This document shows positions 15,648 through 27,101 of a stretch of DNA of 57,018 bases, one piece after another. This DNA is from Polaromonas sp. (GTDB lineage Bacteria; Pseudomonadota; Gammaproteobacteria; Burkholderiales; Burkholderiaceae_C). The stretch lies in contig NZ_JAUYEY010000063.1 of NCBI RefSeq assembly GCF_030689685.1, positions 1 to 57,018 of the forward strand. The letters run 5' to 3'. Each line of letters opens with the position of its first letter. Within the stretch, counting starts at the first letter, position 1. The notes beneath the pieces are model-generated. The model was given only the letters and a program-made list of their open reading frames with translations, ran no database searches and was not told the DNA's origin. Made by a program: the position numbers and the translations under genes.

Positions 15648-16880
15648 TTACGGACGCTTCATCTGGCAGCTGGTCGGCGTGCTCGACACGTAGTTTGGAT
15701 ATTCCTTGAGCATCGCCAGGGTCATGCCGGTTTTTTCGGGGCTGTAGGGGTTCTTGGCATCTGCCTTTTGCCATACCGACATGTACAGCGGCTGCTGCAG
15801 TTGATGGTCCGACTTGCGCATTTCGACTTCGCCGTTGAAGCTCTTGACCTTCAGACCTTCCATGGCGGCCGCCACCTTCACCGGGTCGGTGGATTTGGCC
15901 TTGGCCATGGCGGCACCCAGCATCTCGAAGATACGGATGGTCGAGCCGGTGTAGAAGTCATCGTTGTACTTGGCGTTGAACTCCTTCATCCATTTTTCCA
16001 TCTGCCCACCCATGTTGTAGTGGTTGTAGGCAATCTGATAGACGCGTCCAGCACCGTTCTGACCCAGGGCCGTTGGCGTGCCTGTGACGCCAGCGTAGTA
16101 GGTGAAGAACTTACCGTTGTAGCCGTTCTCGTTGGCGGCCTTGATCAGCAGCGACAGGTCGGACCCCCAGTTGCCGGTAATCACGGTGTCGGCGCCAGAA
16201 GCCTTGATCTTGGCGATGTACGGTGCAAAGTCACGCGTTTGCGCCAGCGGATGCAGGTCTTCGCCCACGACCTGAATGTCCGGGCGCTTGCGGGCCAGGG
16301 CTTCCTTGCCGAATTTCACGACCTGATGACCGTGCGAGTAGTTTTGGTTCAGGAAATAGACTTTCTTGATGTCAGGCTGCGTGGCGATGAAGCTGGACAT
16401 GGCCTCCATCTTCATCGACGTGTCTGCGTCAAAGCGGAAGTGCCAATAATTGCACTTGCTGTTGGTCAGGTCGGGATCCACGGCCGAGTCGTTGAGGTAT
16501 ATGACCTCCTTGCCGGGGTTGCGCTCATTGTGTTTGGCGACGGCGTCGCTCAAGGCCAGGGCCACCGAGGAACCATTGCCCTGGATGATGTAACGCGCAC
16601 CCTGGTCAATCGCAGCCTTGAGCGCGTTGAGGCTTTCCGCCGGGCTGAGTTTGTTGTCGATGGTGGAGAACTCAAACTTCACGCCGGCCGGGTTGCCCGC
16701 GCCACTGAATTTTTCAGCGAAAAACTGGTAGCCCTTGGCCTGGCTGACGCCCACCGGCCCAAGCAGCCCGGTCAGGGGGTCAATTCTGACCAATTTGACG
16801 GTTTCGCCCTTTTGGGCAAAGGACATGCCAGCGGCCATCATGATGGCCGATGCTGCAACAATTTTCATGGTCAATTTCAT
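15648..16880 (-). CDS. livK: Branched-chain amino acid-type substrate-binding protein
   Basis: A 410-residue periplasmic binding protein of the Peripla_BP_6 class. The signal peptide is KIVAASAIMMAAGMSFAQ, cleaved after FA. Downstream are family features such as LVRIDPLTGLLGPVG and VIYLNDSAVDPDLTN. A pair of Cys occurs at CNYWHF and TSCQMK. The ATG at 16880 is chosen over an in-frame TTG because AGGAGA lies 7 nt upstream. It delivers substrate to LivHMGF. The ligand may be a branched-chain amino acid, an amide or an aromatic acid, and cannot be read from the sequence. Confidence 0.88.
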   Translation of the reverse strand: MKLTMKIVAASAIMMAAGMSFAQKGETVKLVRIDPLTGLLGPVGVSQAKGYQFFAEKFSGAGNPAGVKFEFSTIDNKLSPAESLNALKAAIDQGARYIIQGNGSSVALALSDAVAKHNERNPGKEVIYLNDSAVDPDLTNSKCNYWHFRFDADTSMKMEAMSSFIATQPDIKKVYFLNQNYSHGHQVVKFGKEALARKRPDIQVVGEDLHPLAQTRDFAPYIAKIKASGADTVITGNWGSDLSLLIKAANENGYNGKFFTYYAGVTGTPTALGQNGAGRVYQIAYNHYNMGGQMEKWMKEFNAKYNDDFYTGSTIRIFEMLGAAMAKAKSTDPVKVAAAMEGLKVKSFNGEVEMRKSDHQLQQPLYMSVWQKADAKNPYSPEKTGMTLAMLKEYPNYVSSTPTSCQMKRP

Positions 16881-17005
16881 CAATGTCTCCTAGTTAACTG
16901 ATAAAGGCAGAGTACAAGTTTTTGTGCGCTGCAGCGTAGGGGATTGCCCGTAAAAAAACGCCCGGCTATCGCGCAGGCGACAAGGCAGGAGCAAACCGGT
17001 GGATT

Positions 17006-17030
17006 CGACATTCCGCCAAGCGGAATGTCG
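17006..17030. terminator. Perfect hairpin downstream of the acyl-CoA ligase gene
   Basis: CGACATTCCGC (17006-17016) and GCGGAATGTCG (17020-17030) are perfectly complementary, with a 3-base loop. It lies 7 nt behind the stop codon of the minus-strand acyl-CoA ligase. There is no T tract, so it may act as an mRNA 3'-end stabiliser or a weak terminator. Confidence 0.5.
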
Positions 17031-17037
17031 CTGTGAC

Positions 17038-18672
<1,635 letters not shown>

Positions 18673-18873
18673 ATTTCCTTTTTGTCCTGTAAAAAATCGC
18701 TGTCCTGCGACAACGTCGTGGCTGCATGGTAACGCCCAAGCTGCCCGCGCCATACCCGTGACTTCCTCCATTCGGACTTGGCGCAAGGTCAAACCCCGCA
18801 TCGGCCGGTTTGACCCGAATCGGCCTTTAACCCCGCAGGCACGGGGCTGTTGGCCGCATAGGACAATGTCCGG

Positions 18874-20352
18874 ATGAACGCAGTCATCAACGCCCCCCCT
18901 GCGGCCATCCCTGGCCCGGCATGGAACAACCGTTTCGCGGCGCTGGGACCGGATTTTTTCACCGCGCTCCAGCCCACGCCACTGCAAACCCCCTACTGGA
19001 TCGGTCGTAACGAGGCGCTCGCGCGCGAACTGGGGCTGCTGGAGCCGTGGTTCTCATCGCAGGAATCGCTGGAGCTGTTCACCGGCAACAAAGTGGCACA
19101 GGGTTTGCAGCCGTTAGCCAGCGTGTATAGCGGCCACCAGTTCGGCCAGTGGGCCGGGCAACTCGGTGACGGCCGTGCCATCCTACTCGGGGAACTGCAA
19201 ACCGGCGCCGGACCCCGGGAAATCCAGCTCAAGGGCGCGGGCCTGACGCCCTACTCCCGCATGGGTGACGGCCGCGCGGTGCTCCGCAGCTCCATCCGCG
19301 AATACCTGTGTTCTGAGGCCATGCATGGCCTGGGCATCCCCACAACGCGCGCGCTGTGTGTAACGGGATCAAGCGCCAAGGTCCGGCGTGAAGAGATTGA
19401 AACCGCAGCCGTGGTCACCCGCACCGCACCCAGTTTTATCCGTTTTGGGCACTTCGAGCATTTCAGCTACAACGATCAGCACGATCAGCTCAAAATCCTG
19501 GCGGATTTTGTCATCGACAACTTCTACCCCGCGTGCCGCGTCGCCGCCCAGCCCTATGCGGCCTTGCTGCAGGCGGTCAGCGAACGCACGGCGACCATGG
19601 TGGCCGCCTGGCAGGCCGTCGGCTTTTGCCACGGGGTGATGAACACCGACAACATGAGCATCCTGGGTTTGACCATTGACTATGGCCCTTTCCAGTTTCT
19701 CGATGCCTTCGACCCCGGCCACATCTGCAACCACTCCGACACCCAGGGCCGCTACGCCTACAACAAGCAACCCAACATCGCTTACTGGAACCTGTTCTGC
19801 CTCGGCCAAGCGCTGCTGCCGCTGATGGACGCGCAGGCGCAGGCGCTTGCCGCCCTGGAGTCCTATAAAACAGTGTTTCCGCAGGCGTTGGAGGGCCGCA
19901 TGCGCGCCAAGCTGGGCCTGCCCGACGCGCTGCCGGAAGACAAGGCGCTGATCGAGGGCATCTTCCAACTGCTGGCCGCCGACAAAGTGGACTACAGCAT
20001 TTTTTGGCGTCGCCTGGGCGGTTTTGCGCCCGGCGCTGGCAATGAGCCAGTGCGTGACCTGTTTCTGGATCGCACGGACTTCGATGCCTGGGCGCTACAA
20101 TATTCAGAGCGGCTAGAGCCCGTGGATCATGGGCTACGGGCTGATTTGATGCTTAAAACCAACCCAAAATACGTGTTCCGCAACCACCTGGGTGAACAAG
20201 CCATTCGGGCTGCGAAACTTCAGGACTTTTCCGGAGTCGATACCTTGCTGAAGCTGCTGCAGGCTCCATTTGAAGAACATCCGGGCCAGGAAACATTCGC
20301 CGGTTTCCCTCCTGACTGGGCGACATCCATTGAAATCAGCTGCAGTTCGTAA
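18874..20352 (+). CDS. selO: Protein adenylyltransferase SelO (YdiU)
   Basis: A 492-residue pseudokinase-fold AMP transferase that moves AMP from ATP to protein hydroxyls and is linked to redox control. Recognisable blocks are [20 protein letters not shown] (about 88-107), [21 protein letters not shown] (about 118-138), [12 protein letters not shown] and [10 protein letters not shown] with the metal-binding Asn/Asp, and the C-terminal cysteine of EISCSS. It is followed by msrB 33 nt downstream, a sensible redox-repair partner. Residues about 409-427 are encoded by a sequence resembling a dispersed repeat. Family length is normal. Confidence 0.93.
   Translation: MNAVINAPPAAIPGPAWNNRFAALGPDFFTALQPTPLQTPYWIGRNEALARELGLLEPWFSSQESLELFTGNKVAQGLQPLASVYSGHQFGQWAGQLGDGRAILLGELQTGAGPREIQLKGAGLTPYSRMGDGRAVLRSSIREYLCSEAMHGLGIPTTRALCVTGSSAKVRREEIETAAVVTRTAPSFIRFGHFEHFSYNDQHDQLKILADFVIDNFYPACRVAAQPYAALLQAVSERTATMVAAWQAVGFCHGVMNTDNMSILGLTIDYGPFQFLDAFDPGHICNHSDTQGRYAYNKQPNIAYWNLFCLGQALLPLMDAQAQALAALESYKTVFPQALEGRMRAKLGLPDALPEDKALIEGIFQLLAADKVDYSIFWRRLGGFAPGAGNEPVRDLFLDRTDFDAWALQYSERLEPVDHGLRADLMLKTNPKYVFRNHLGEQAIRAAKLQDFSGVDTLLKLLQAPFEEHPGQETFAGFPPDWATSIEISCSS
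20095..20155. repeat. Dispersed repeat (AGCCCATA family) inside selO
   Basis: The stretch reads GGCTAGAGCCCGTGGATCAT, then GGGCTACGGGCTGATTTGAT. Its reverse complement gives AAATCAGCCCGTAGCCCAT, matching the copies in dapE, prmB and purL. It is translated in frame and appears to replace rather than lengthen the native segment, ahead of [11 protein letters not shown]. This copy is more diverged than those in purL and dapE. Confidence 0.5.
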
Positions 20353-20385
20353 GCAAGATTAAAGGCAATCTTAAAAGGTAGCGCC

Positions 20386-20811
20386 ATGACCGTGACAATC
20401 CAGAAAACAGACGCCGAGTGGAAAGCCTTGCTGGCCGAAAAGGGCGCAGAGCGCGGTGCCTTTGAAGTCACGCGACACGCTGCCACCGAGCGCCCCTTCA
20501 CCGGCAAATATGAGTCGGTATGGGCCGACGGCAGCTACCACTGCATGTGTTGTGGCAACGAGCTGTTCAACGCCAGCACCAAGTTCGATGCCGGATGCGG
20601 CTGGCCCAGTTTTTCCGAGGCCGCGCCAGGAGCTATTACCGACATTGTCGACCGCAGCCATGGCATGACTCGTACCGAAACCGTGTGCAGCCAGTGTGGC
20701 GCGCATCTGGGCCATGTTTTTCCCGACGGCCCTACCCATACCGGCCTGCGTTATTGCATGAACTCGGCTTCTCTTGAATTTAAGGCCCCCACGGTCCCTC
20801 ACTTCGTGTAG
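20386..20811 (+). CDS. msrB: Peptide-methionine (R)-S-oxide reductase
   Basis: A 141-residue MsrB that reduces methionine-R-sulfoxide in proteins. The two zinc CxxC motifs are CMCC at about 53-56 and CSQC at about 102-105. The GCGWPSF block and [11 protein letters not shown], with the catalytic Cys, are present. The start at 20386 fits the family N-terminus. The last residues (KAPTVPHFV) and the stop codon are supplied by the beginning of a dispersed repeat that continues downstream; a native MsrB often ends about ten residues after RYCMNS. Co-directional with selO. Confidence 0.93.
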   Translation: MTVTIQKTDAEWKALLAEKGAERGAFEVTRHAATERPFTGKYESVWADGSYHCMCCGNELFNASTKFDAGCGWPSFSEAAPGAITDIVDRSHGMTRTETVCSQCGAHLGHVFPDGPTHTGLRYCMNSASLEFKAPTVPHFV

Positions 20812-20880
20812 CTCCCTGCCCCCCCCCGAGGGGGCCGCTGCGCCTGCGGCCCGGCAAAGCCGGTTCTGCGGCCCCTGCTT
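20784..20880. repeat. Dispersed repeat (CTGCCCCC family) overlapping the 3' end of msrB
   Basis: It starts with GGCCCCCACGGTCCCTCACT inside msrB, continues TTCGTGTAGCTCCCTGCCCC, and then has GAGGGGGCCGC with GCCTGCGGCCCGGCAAAGCC. The first half matches the elements between livG and livF and within glnD. The C-tract, G-tract and GCCGGGC-type blocks can form hairpins. It may also serve as the transcript end of msrB. Confidence 0.6.
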
Positions 20881-20939
20881 GAAAAGCAGCACGCAACGAG
20901 GCGAGGTTTGCTCCAGTTTTTGCCACCGATAATCACCTT

Positions 20940-21554
20940 ATGAAAATTCTCTTCGACTTCCTTCCCATCATCCTGTTCTTCGGTATGTTCAAGTACGCCG
21001 AAGGCAACACGGAATGGGCTGCGCGCACCGCCACCGAGTGGCTGGGCTTCATGGTGTCCGGCGGCGTGGTCGGCACCGCCGAGGCACCTGTGTTGCTGGC
21101 CACCGTGGTGGTGATCCTGGCGACGCTGGCCCAGATCCTCTGGCTGGTCGCACGCGGCCGCAAGATAGACGCCATGCTGTGGATCAGCCTCGGGCTGGTG
21201 ACGCTGCTGGGCGGCGCGACTATTTATTTCCACAGCGAGGCTTTCATCAAATGGAAACCCACCGTGCTGTACTGGGTCATGGGCGGCGCGCTGCTGGTCG
21301 GCCAACTGGTGTTCAAGAAAAATGGCATCCAGAAACTGATGGGCTCGCAGTTGAGCCTGCCCAATGACGTGTGGCGCAAGGTCAACTACAGCTGGATAGC
21401 TTTTTTCGCGCTCATGGGCTTGCTCAATCTCTGGGTGGCCTTTAGCTTTTCAACCGCAACCTGGGTGAACTTCAAACTGTTTGGCGGCCTGGGGCTGATG
21501 CTCCTCTTCGTCATGGCACAGGCGGTGTTCCTGAACAAACACGTCAAGGCGTGA
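20940..21554 (+). CDS. yciB: Inner-membrane septation-type protein YciB (IspZ/septation protein A)
   Basis: A 204-residue integral membrane protein with five to six hydrophobic segments, beginning MKILFDFLPIILFFGMFKYA. The conserved blocks are FHSEAFIKWKPTVLYW (about 98-113) and LPNDVWRKVNYSW (about 140-152). YciB proteins act in cell-envelope synthesis and division in enteric bacteria; the precise role is unsettled. It is the first of three overlapping genes (yciB-bolA-ppi), with its stop overlapping the start of bolA. Confidence 0.93.
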   Translation: MKILFDFLPIILFFGMFKYAEGNTEWAARTATEWLGFMVSGGVVGTAEAPVLLATVVVILATLAQILWLVARGRKIDAMLWISLGLVTLLGGATIYFHSEAFIKWKPTVLYWVMGGALLVGQLVFKKNGIQKLMGSQLSLPNDVWRKVNYSWIAFFALMGLLNLWVAFSFSTATWVNFKLFGGLGLMLLFVMAQAVFLNKHVKA

Positions 21555-21907
21555 TGATGCCGCTGACCGTCGCGCCGCAACCCGTCCACGCCGTTCGTAT
21601 CGAGGAAAAATTGCGCGCCCGCCTGAGTCCCATCCATCTGGAAGTGATCGACGAAAGTGCTGCCCATGTGGGCCATTCCGGTGCAAATGCGCAAGGGTTT
21701 GGCAGCCATTTCCGCGTGCGTATTGCCTGCCCCGCCTTCGCAGGCAAGAGCCGCGTGGCACGCCACCGGCTTGTGTATGATGCACTGCAAAATTTCATTG
21801 ATGAGGGCCTGCACGCACTGGCCATCGAGATCATCGAAACACCTGATTTTTCGCCTTCCGCCGAGCGGGATGCGACAACCAACCCGATTACCCTAGGAAA
21901 CTCATGA
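21554..21907 (+). CDS. bolA: BolA family protein
   Basis: A 117-residue BolA-type protein with class II KH fold. IEEKLRARLSPIHLEVIDES is near the N-terminus, followed by HFRVRIACPAFAGKSRVARHR-like sequence (about 53-73) and the helix VYDALQNFIDEGLHALAIEI. It contains the usual conserved His. BolA proteins work with monothiol glutaredoxins in iron-sulfur or stress control. The ATG at 21554 shares bases with the yciB stop (TGATG), and its own stop overlaps the next ATG by 4 nt, so translation is coupled. Confidence 0.92.
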   Translation: MMPLTVAPQPVHAVRIEEKLRARLSPIHLEVIDESAAHVGHSGANAQGFGSHFRVRIACPAFAGKSRVARHRLVYDALQNFIDEGLHALAIEIIETPDFSPSAERDATTNPITLGNS

Positions 21908-22689
21908 AAAAACACCTTTTATTTGCTGGCGCCCTGAGCGCCCTGATGACTGTCGGTGCGGGCAGCGCCCTCGCGCAGAACGTCGCCATCGTCAACGGCA
22001 AGGCCGTGCCCAAAGCCCGCGTGGATGCGCTGGCACTGCAACTGTCGCGTTCTGGCCGCCCGGTCACACCCGAGATGCAGGGCCAGATTCGCGAGGAAGT
22101 GATTGCCCGCGAAGTCTTCATGCAGGAAGCCGAAAAACTTGGCCTGTCGACCACCGACGACTTCAAGACCCAGATGGAACTGGCGCGACAGGCCATCCTG
22201 ATCCGCGAGCTGTTTGCCGACTACCAGAAGAAAAACCCGGTGACCGACGCCGATCTCAAGGGCGAGTACGACAAATTTGTGGCAACCAACGGCGGCAAGG
22301 AATACAAGGCGCGCCACATCCTGGTTGAAAAGGAAGACGAAGCCAAGGCCATCGTTACCAGCTTGAAAAAGGGCGGCAAGTTTGAAGACATCGCCAAGAA
22401 GCAGTCCAAAGACCCCGGCTCCGGTGCCAACGGCGGCGATCTGGACTGGGCCAACCCGAGCAGCTATGTGCCCGAGTTTGCCGAGGCCATGGCCAAGCTC
22501 AACAAGGGTCAACTCACCGACGTACCGGTGAAAACCCAGTTCGGCTACCACGTCATCCGTGTCGATGACATCCGCACCGCCAAATTGCCGCCGTTTGAAG
22601 AACTCAAGCCTCAAATCGCCCAGCAGATGCAGCAGCAAAAACTCGCTGCCTTCCAGCAAGGCCTGCGCGACAAAGCCAAGGTGGAATAA
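21904..22689 (+). CDS. Periplasmic parvulin-type peptidyl-prolyl cis-trans isomerase
   Basis: A 261-residue exported foldase. The signal peptide is MKKHLLFAGALSALMTVGAG, ending at ALAQ. The N-terminal SurA/PpiC-like helical region runs to about 130. A rotamase domain at about 135-230 has ARHILVEKEDEAKAI, SKDPGSGANGGDLDW and TQFGYHVIRVDDI. It catalyses proline isomerisation and probably helps outer-membrane proteins fold. It ends at a bidirectional terminator shared with katE. Gene names vary (PpiC/PrsA-like), so none is given. Confidence 0.93.
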   Translation: MKKHLLFAGALSALMTVGAGSALAQNVAIVNGKAVPKARVDALALQLSRSGRPVTPEMQGQIREEVIAREVFMQEAEKLGLSTTDDFKTQMELARQAILIRELFADYQKKNPVTDADLKGEYDKFVATNGGKEYKARHILVEKEDEAKAIVTSLKKGGKFEDIAKKQSKDPGSGANGGDLDWANPSSYVPEFAEAMAKLNKGQLTDVPVKTQFGYHVIRVDDIRTAKLPPFEELKPQIAQQMQQQKLAAFQQGLRDKAKVE

Positions 22690-22714
22690 ACCCCGCCTAG
22701 ACAAGTTTTCTCAC

Positions 22715-22742
22715 AAAAAAGCGGCCCGAAGGCCGCTTTTTT
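22715..22742. terminator. Bidirectional intrinsic terminator
   Basis: AAAAAAGCGGCC-CGAA-GGCCGCTTTTTT is a strong 12 bp stem with a tetraloop and runs of A and T on both sides. It lies between the convergent parvulin and katE genes and serves both. Confidence 0.93.
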
Positions 22743-22757
22743 CATGCGCTTGCAGAA

Positions 22758-25163
22758 TCACACCCGAGGTGGATCGGTTTCGCGTGCAGCGTGGCGGGGG
22801 CCGCCAACGGCCTTGATGAAAGCGACCAGCGCCTGCCCTGCGTCACCGGCCGCGAACAACAGGCCCGGATCGGGCTGGCCATCGGGCAGTTCCGCAGGCA
22901 CGCCAGCCTTGTCGATCAAGGCTTTAGACGCGCCCAGCACCAGGATGGTCTTGCAGTGGCGGTACTGGTCCTTGATGAATTCCATGGTGTGCCCATCCTG
23001 GCCCAAGGCGGCCACGGCTGCCTCACCGTCCGGCAGCACCAGGGCATCGAAGAGGAAGCCGGGCTCGTTTTCCAGCGAAGCGTCGGCATCCAGCATGGCG
23101 CCTTCGTCCGTTGCCAACGGTCCGATGCGCGGCGCGACCAGGCGCGGGACCGCACCCTTCGCCAGCAAGGCCTCCTGAACGGCCGCGACAGATGTACCAA
23201 CTATGCCCGGCGCGACCAGGATCGCGACCTTGCGACCCTTGAGCGAACCATCGCCGGGCCTTGCCAGCAGCGACAGCGTAGGCGATTTGGAGACTTCGGC
23301 CCGCTCCGGCTTGGCCAGCGCGCGTGGCAGCGGTGCCGGCATCGGGTCCATGCCCAGGCCGTCAGCCACCTTGCGCGCGAGGGCTTCGGACGCATTGCGC
23401 AGCGATGCCACCATGCGCTCACGGATCGCCGGTACCGTCACCTTGCTGAGTTCGAAGCGGAAAGCCGCGGCGATGTGCGCTTGCTCAACAGGTGTCTGAC
23501 TCTCGTAAAACAGCGCAGCCTGGGTGTAATGATCAGCAAACTTTTCAGGTTTGCCGCGTACCTTGGCTTGTTCTTCCTTGGCTTGCAGGCCCGCAGCAAC
23601 GGTCACAAAGCCCTGCGCCGCCCCGGCCTGGAAGGGACAGCCGCCTCCCAGGGAATTCGGTTCATAGGAAACGCGGCCGCGGTGGATGGCCTGTCGATGC
23701 ATGCCGTCGCGCTGGTTGTTGTGCACGGGTGCAATCGGCGCGTTGATCGGAATTTCATGGAAATTGGGCCCACCCAGCCGGGATATCTGCGTGTCCACAT
23801 AAGAGTGGATGCGGCCGGCCAGCAGCGGATCGTTGGAGAAATCGATGCCGGGCACCACATGCGCGGTGCAAAACGCCACCTGCTCGGTTTCCGCGAAGAA
23901 ATTGTCGGGGTTGCGGTTAAGCACCATGCGGCCGACCTTCTGCACCGGAACCAGTTCTTCCGGGATGATCTTGGTCGCGTCCAGAATGTCGAACCTGAAG
24001 TTCTCAGCCTGCTCCTCGTTGAATATCTGCAAGCCCAGCTCCCACTCGGGAAAGGCGCCGGACTCGATGCGCTCCCACAGGTCGCGGCGATGGAAGTCAG
24101 GGTCAGCGCCGGAAATTTTCACCGCTTCGTCCCAGACAAGGGAGTGCGTGCCGTATTTGGGTTCCCAATGGAACTTGACGAACACCGACTCGCCCGCCTC
24201 GTTGACCAGCCGGTAGCTGTGCACGCCAAAGCCCTGCATGGTGGCGTAGCTGCGCGGGATGGCCCGGTCCGACATGGCCCACATCATCATGTGGGTGGAT
24301 TCCGGCATCAGCGAAATAAAGTCCCAGAAGGTGTCGTGGGCGCTGCCGGCCTGCGGCATCCCATTGTGCGGTTCAGGCTTGACGGCGTGCACCAGATCCG
24401 GAAACTTCATCGCATCCTGGATGAAAAAAACCGGCATGTTGTTGCCCACCAGGTCCCAATTGCCCTCGTCGGTGTAGAACTTCACTGCGAAGCCGCGCAC
24501 ATCGCGCGCCGTGTCCTTGGAGCCGCGCTCGCCCGCCACCGTCGAGAAACGCACAAACACCGGCGTGATCTTGCCGGCTTCCTTGAAAGGCGCGGCCTTG
24601 GTGTATTGGGGCAGCGGCTCGTAACACTCGAAATAGCCGTGCGCGCCGGAGCCGCGCGCATGGACGATGCGTTCAGGAATGCGCTCATGGTCAAAATGCG
24701 TGAGTTTTTCGCGAAGGACGAAGTCCTCCAGCAAGGCCGGTCCGCGCAGCCCAAACTTCAGTGAATTCTGGTTGTCGGCGATGGCTACACCCTGGTTGGT
24801 GGTGAGCACCTGGCCGCCCGCATCCACGCGCACGCGGTCCAGCGGTTCGATGGTGGCGTTCAGGCCCTCCAGGGCGGTGCTGCCTGTTTTTTCGGTGCCG
24901 TTTTTTTCCGACAGGGTGCTGCCAGTGGCCAGCCGCGACGGCGAGTCGACGGTGGCGCCGCGCTGCGGATGGATGGCGTTGTCAAAGCCGTGTTCCATCG
25001 GCTTGTTCACGTTGTGAGGCATGGCTTGCGCCAGCGCCTGAACCTCGGCCATTTTGCGGGACGGCAGATCGTTGTGGTCATGGTCCGCCTGCCCGGAGGG
25101 GCCGCTGTCGGTGTTTCGGGCGGCAGCTTTTGCGGCCACATTGGGTTTGGGTGTTTTGGGCAT
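22758..25163 (-). CDS. katE: Large-subunit catalase HPII with C-terminal DJ-1/PfpI-like domain
   Basis: An 801-residue clade 2 monofunctional haem catalase. The disordered N-terminus (about 1-110) is rich in Pro, Asp and His. The active-site His lies in [19 protein letters not shown], the Asn in [13 protein letters not shown], and the proximal haem-ligand Tyr in [16 protein letters not shown]. The last about 150 residues form a type-1 glutamine amidotransferase/DJ-1-like domain ([15 protein letters not shown]). It decomposes hydrogen peroxide in the cytoplasm. It is a single gene between a shared terminator and a 200 bp divergent region in which I see no clear operator. Confidence 0.94.
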   Translation of the reverse strand: MPKTPKPNVAAKAAARNTDSGPSGQADHDHNDLPSRKMAEVQALAQAMPHNVNKPMEHGFDNAIHPQRGATVDSPSRLATGSTLSEKNGTEKTGSTALEGLNATIEPLDRVRVDAGGQVLTTNQGVAIADNQNSLKFGLRGPALLEDFVLREKLTHFDHERIPERIVHARGSGAHGYFECYEPLPQYTKAAPFKEAGKITPVFVRFSTVAGERGSKDTARDVRGFAVKFYTDEGNWDLVGNNMPVFFIQDAMKFPDLVHAVKPEPHNGMPQAGSAHDTFWDFISLMPESTHMMMWAMSDRAIPRSYATMQGFGVHSYRLVNEAGESVFVKFHWEPKYGTHSLVWDEAVKISGADPDFHRRDLWERIESGAFPEWELGLQIFNEEQAENFRFDILDATKIIPEELVPVQKVGRMVLNRNPDNFFAETEQVAFCTAHVVPGIDFSNDPLLAGRIHSYVDTQISRLGGPNFHEIPINAPIAPVHNNQRDGMHRQAIHRGRVSYEPNSLGGGCPFQAGAAQGFVTVAAGLQAKEEQAKVRGKPEKFADHYTQAALFYESQTPVEQAHIAAAFRFELSKVTVPAIRERMVASLRNASEALARKVADGLGMDPMPAPLPRALAKPERAEVSKSPTLSLLARPGDGSLKGRKVAILVAPGIVGTSVAAVQEALLAKGAVPRLVAPRIGPLATDEGAMLDADASLENEPGFLFDALVLPDGEAAVAALGQDGHTMEFIKDQYRHCKTILVLGASKALIDKAGVPAELPDGQPDPGLLFAAGDAGQALVAFIKAVGGPRHAARETDPPRV

Positions 25164-25363
25164 GGATTTTTGAGGAGTGGGACGGCGGCAAAATTACCAA
25201 CGCTCACGCTAGGAGGCCGGCAGTGCACGGCATGTAGGACGCCGCCGACGCGAAAGGCGGGAATCGGTGAAGCCTTTCCAATGCTCTCCTGCACTTCCCC
25301 GGTTGACGGATATACAGTCAACCGCTCCAATAGATGGCATACCAACCAAACCAGGAGTTCACC

Positions 25364-26194
25364 ATGTCCCAGCCCTTGGCCCTCACCGCCCGCCTGTTGC
25401 GCGGTCTGCTCGCTACAGCCGCTTTGTGCAGCGCGACGGTGGCGTTTGCCCAGAATGGAAAAACCGAGGTGTTGTGGCTGGGTCAAGCTGCCACCCGCAT
25501 CACCACACCAACCGGCAAGGTCATCATGATCGACCCCTGGCTCGTCTCCAACCCCAAAACACCCGCCAACTTCAAGACGCTTGACGCTCTGGGCAAGGTA
25601 GACCTGATCCTGGTCACCCATGCGCACTTCGACCACTTTGCCGATGCGCCCGCGCTGGCGCTGATGCACAAAGCCCCAATGTACGGTCCCGCCGGTATGA
25701 ACCAGACCGTCAGCACCCTGGGCATCCTGCCGGCGGAACTGGCGCCGCGTTTCGGCAAGGGCGGCACCATCATGCCCTTCGGGCCCACGGGCGTGAAAAT
25801 CACTGCCGTGCGTGCCGAACATTCGTCTGAGCTGGCCTATAAAAACCCGGCCACCGGCAAAGATGAGGTGCATGTCGGCGGCGAGCCGGTCGGCTTCATC
25901 CTCGAGATGGAAAACGGCTTCAAGATCTGGCACATGGGTGATACCGGCGTGTTCGGCGACATGTACCGTCCCGACCTGGTGCTGATCCCCATCGGCGGCC
26001 ACTTCGTGATGAACCCCAAGGACGCCGCCATGGCAGTGCGCGACATGATCAAACCGAAATTTGCACTGCCTATCCACTACGGCACCACCCCCGTATTGCG
26101 CGGCACGCCGGCTGAATTCCAGACCGCCCTGGGCACGGCCCCCGGCACCGCCCGAATGCTGGTCGGCGAGCCTGGCCAGAAATTCGACTTCTGA
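25364..26194 (+). CDS. Exported metallo-beta-lactamase-fold hydrolase (UPF0173-like)
   Basis: A 276-residue protein. After a signal peptide (ALTARLLRGLLATAALCSAT, cleavage at FAQ) comes an MBL fold with THAHFDHFAD (HxHxDH, about 80-89), a second zinc region HMGDTGVFGDM and the late LPIHYGTTP. It resembles the UPF0173/YtkL metal-dependent hydrolases, but those are cytoplasmic and shorter. ATG at 25364 follows AGGAG by 6 nt; an in-frame ATG at 25334 would spoil the signal. Its stop overlaps the start of the next gene. The substrate is unknown. Confidence 0.85.
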   Translation: MSQPLALTARLLRGLLATAALCSATVAFAQNGKTEVLWLGQAATRITTPTGKVIMIDPWLVSNPKTPANFKTLDALGKVDLILVTHAHFDHFADAPALALMHKAPMYGPAGMNQTVSTLGILPAELAPRFGKGGTIMPFGPTGVKITAVRAEHSSELAYKNPATGKDEVHVGGEPVGFILEMENGFKIWHMGDTGVFGDMYRPDLVLIPIGGHFVMNPKDAAMAVRDMIKPKFALPIHYGTTPVLRGTPAEFQTALGTAPGTARMLVGEPGQKFDF

Positions 26195-26988
26195 TGCGTT
26201 TCCTGATCCACCCCCTCCTCTGCCTGGGACTGGTCGCCACGCTCGCAGCCTGCGCCACGTCTTCGCCGCCCCCCGTCGCCGAGCTGGCCCCCACCGGCAA
26301 GCTGCGCGCCGCCATCAACTTCGGCAATCCCATCCTGGCGACCAAAGATGCGGCCACCGGCGAAGCACGCGGCGTGTCCGTGGACCTGGCACGCGAACTG
26401 GGGCGGCGCCTCGGCGTGCCGGTCGAACTGGTCACCTTCCAGGCTGCCGGCAAGGTGGTCGAAGCGGTGACCGCGGCGCAGGTGGACATTGGTTTCGTCG
26501 CCATTGACCCGGTGCGCGGCGCCGGCATGGCGCAGACCCCGCCCTACGTCATCATTGAAGGCGCCTACCTGGTCAAAAACAGCTCGCCGATCAAAAGCAA
26601 CGCCGAGGTGGACCGTCCCGGCAACCGCATCGTCGTCGGCAATGGCAGCGCCTACGACCTCTACCTCACGCGCGAATTGAAAAACGCCAAACTCGTGAAA
26701 GCGCCGACCTCACCCGCAGTCACCGACACCTTTCTCGCGCAAAACATCGAGGTGGCCGCCGGCGTGAAGCAGCAGCTTCAGGCAGACGCCAGGCGCCTGC
26801 CGGGCCTGCGTCTGCTGGATGGCCGCTTCATGGTGATCCAGCAGGCCATGGGCCTGCCCAAGGGCCGCGAGGCCGGCGCGCGTTATGTGACGGCTTTTGT
26901 GGAAGAAATGAAGGCCTCGGGTTTTGTGGCCGAAGCACTGGCGCGGCATAAGATCGAAGGCGCGGCGGTTGCCGGCCCTCAACGCTGA
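26194..26988 (+). CDS. Solute-binding lipoprotein, amino-acid type (SBP family 3)
   Basis: A 264-residue protein with a lipoprotein signal (LVATLAAC, Cys at about residue 20) and a family-3 binding domain: TGKLRAAINFGNPIL, ARGVSVDLARELGRRLGVPV and DIGFVAIDPVRG. It should be tethered to the inner membrane and bind a polar small molecule, probably an amino acid. No permease or ATPase follows, so it is an orphan receptor. Its ATG overlaps the preceding stop (TGATG), linking it to the MBL-fold gene. The job of the pair is unknown. Confidence 0.82.
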   Translation: MRFLIHPLLCLGLVATLAACATSSPPPVAELAPTGKLRAAINFGNPILATKDAATGEARGVSVDLARELGRRLGVPVELVTFQAAGKVVEAVTAAQVDIGFVAIDPVRGAGMAQTPPYVIIEGAYLVKNSSPIKSNAEVDRPGNRIVVGNGSAYDLYLTRELKNAKLVKAPTSPAVTDTFLAQNIEVAAGVKQQLQADARRLPGLRLLDGRFMVIQQAMGLPKGREAGARYVTAFVEEMKASGFVAEALARHKIEGAAVAGPQR

Positions 26989-27101
26989 AGCGCCCTGCCT
27001 TCAGAAACACACGTTCCCAGTGTCTGAACATAGGCCAGCCGGGCCAGGGCGCCGGCTCTTTTTTCTTCGTGGCCCAGCCACTTTCCTTCCATCTGCCCCT
27101 C

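Noticed and set aside
18673..18873. Operator or small RNA between the acyl-CoA ligase and selO
   Set aside because: No palindrome, promoter pair or hairpin with a T tract stood out in this 200 bp gap.
21394..21440. TGGATAGCTTTTTTCGCGCT in yciB as another AGCCCATA-family insert
   Set aside because: The encoded residues (SWIAFFALMGLLNLW) are native YciB sequence, so the resemblance is probably chance.
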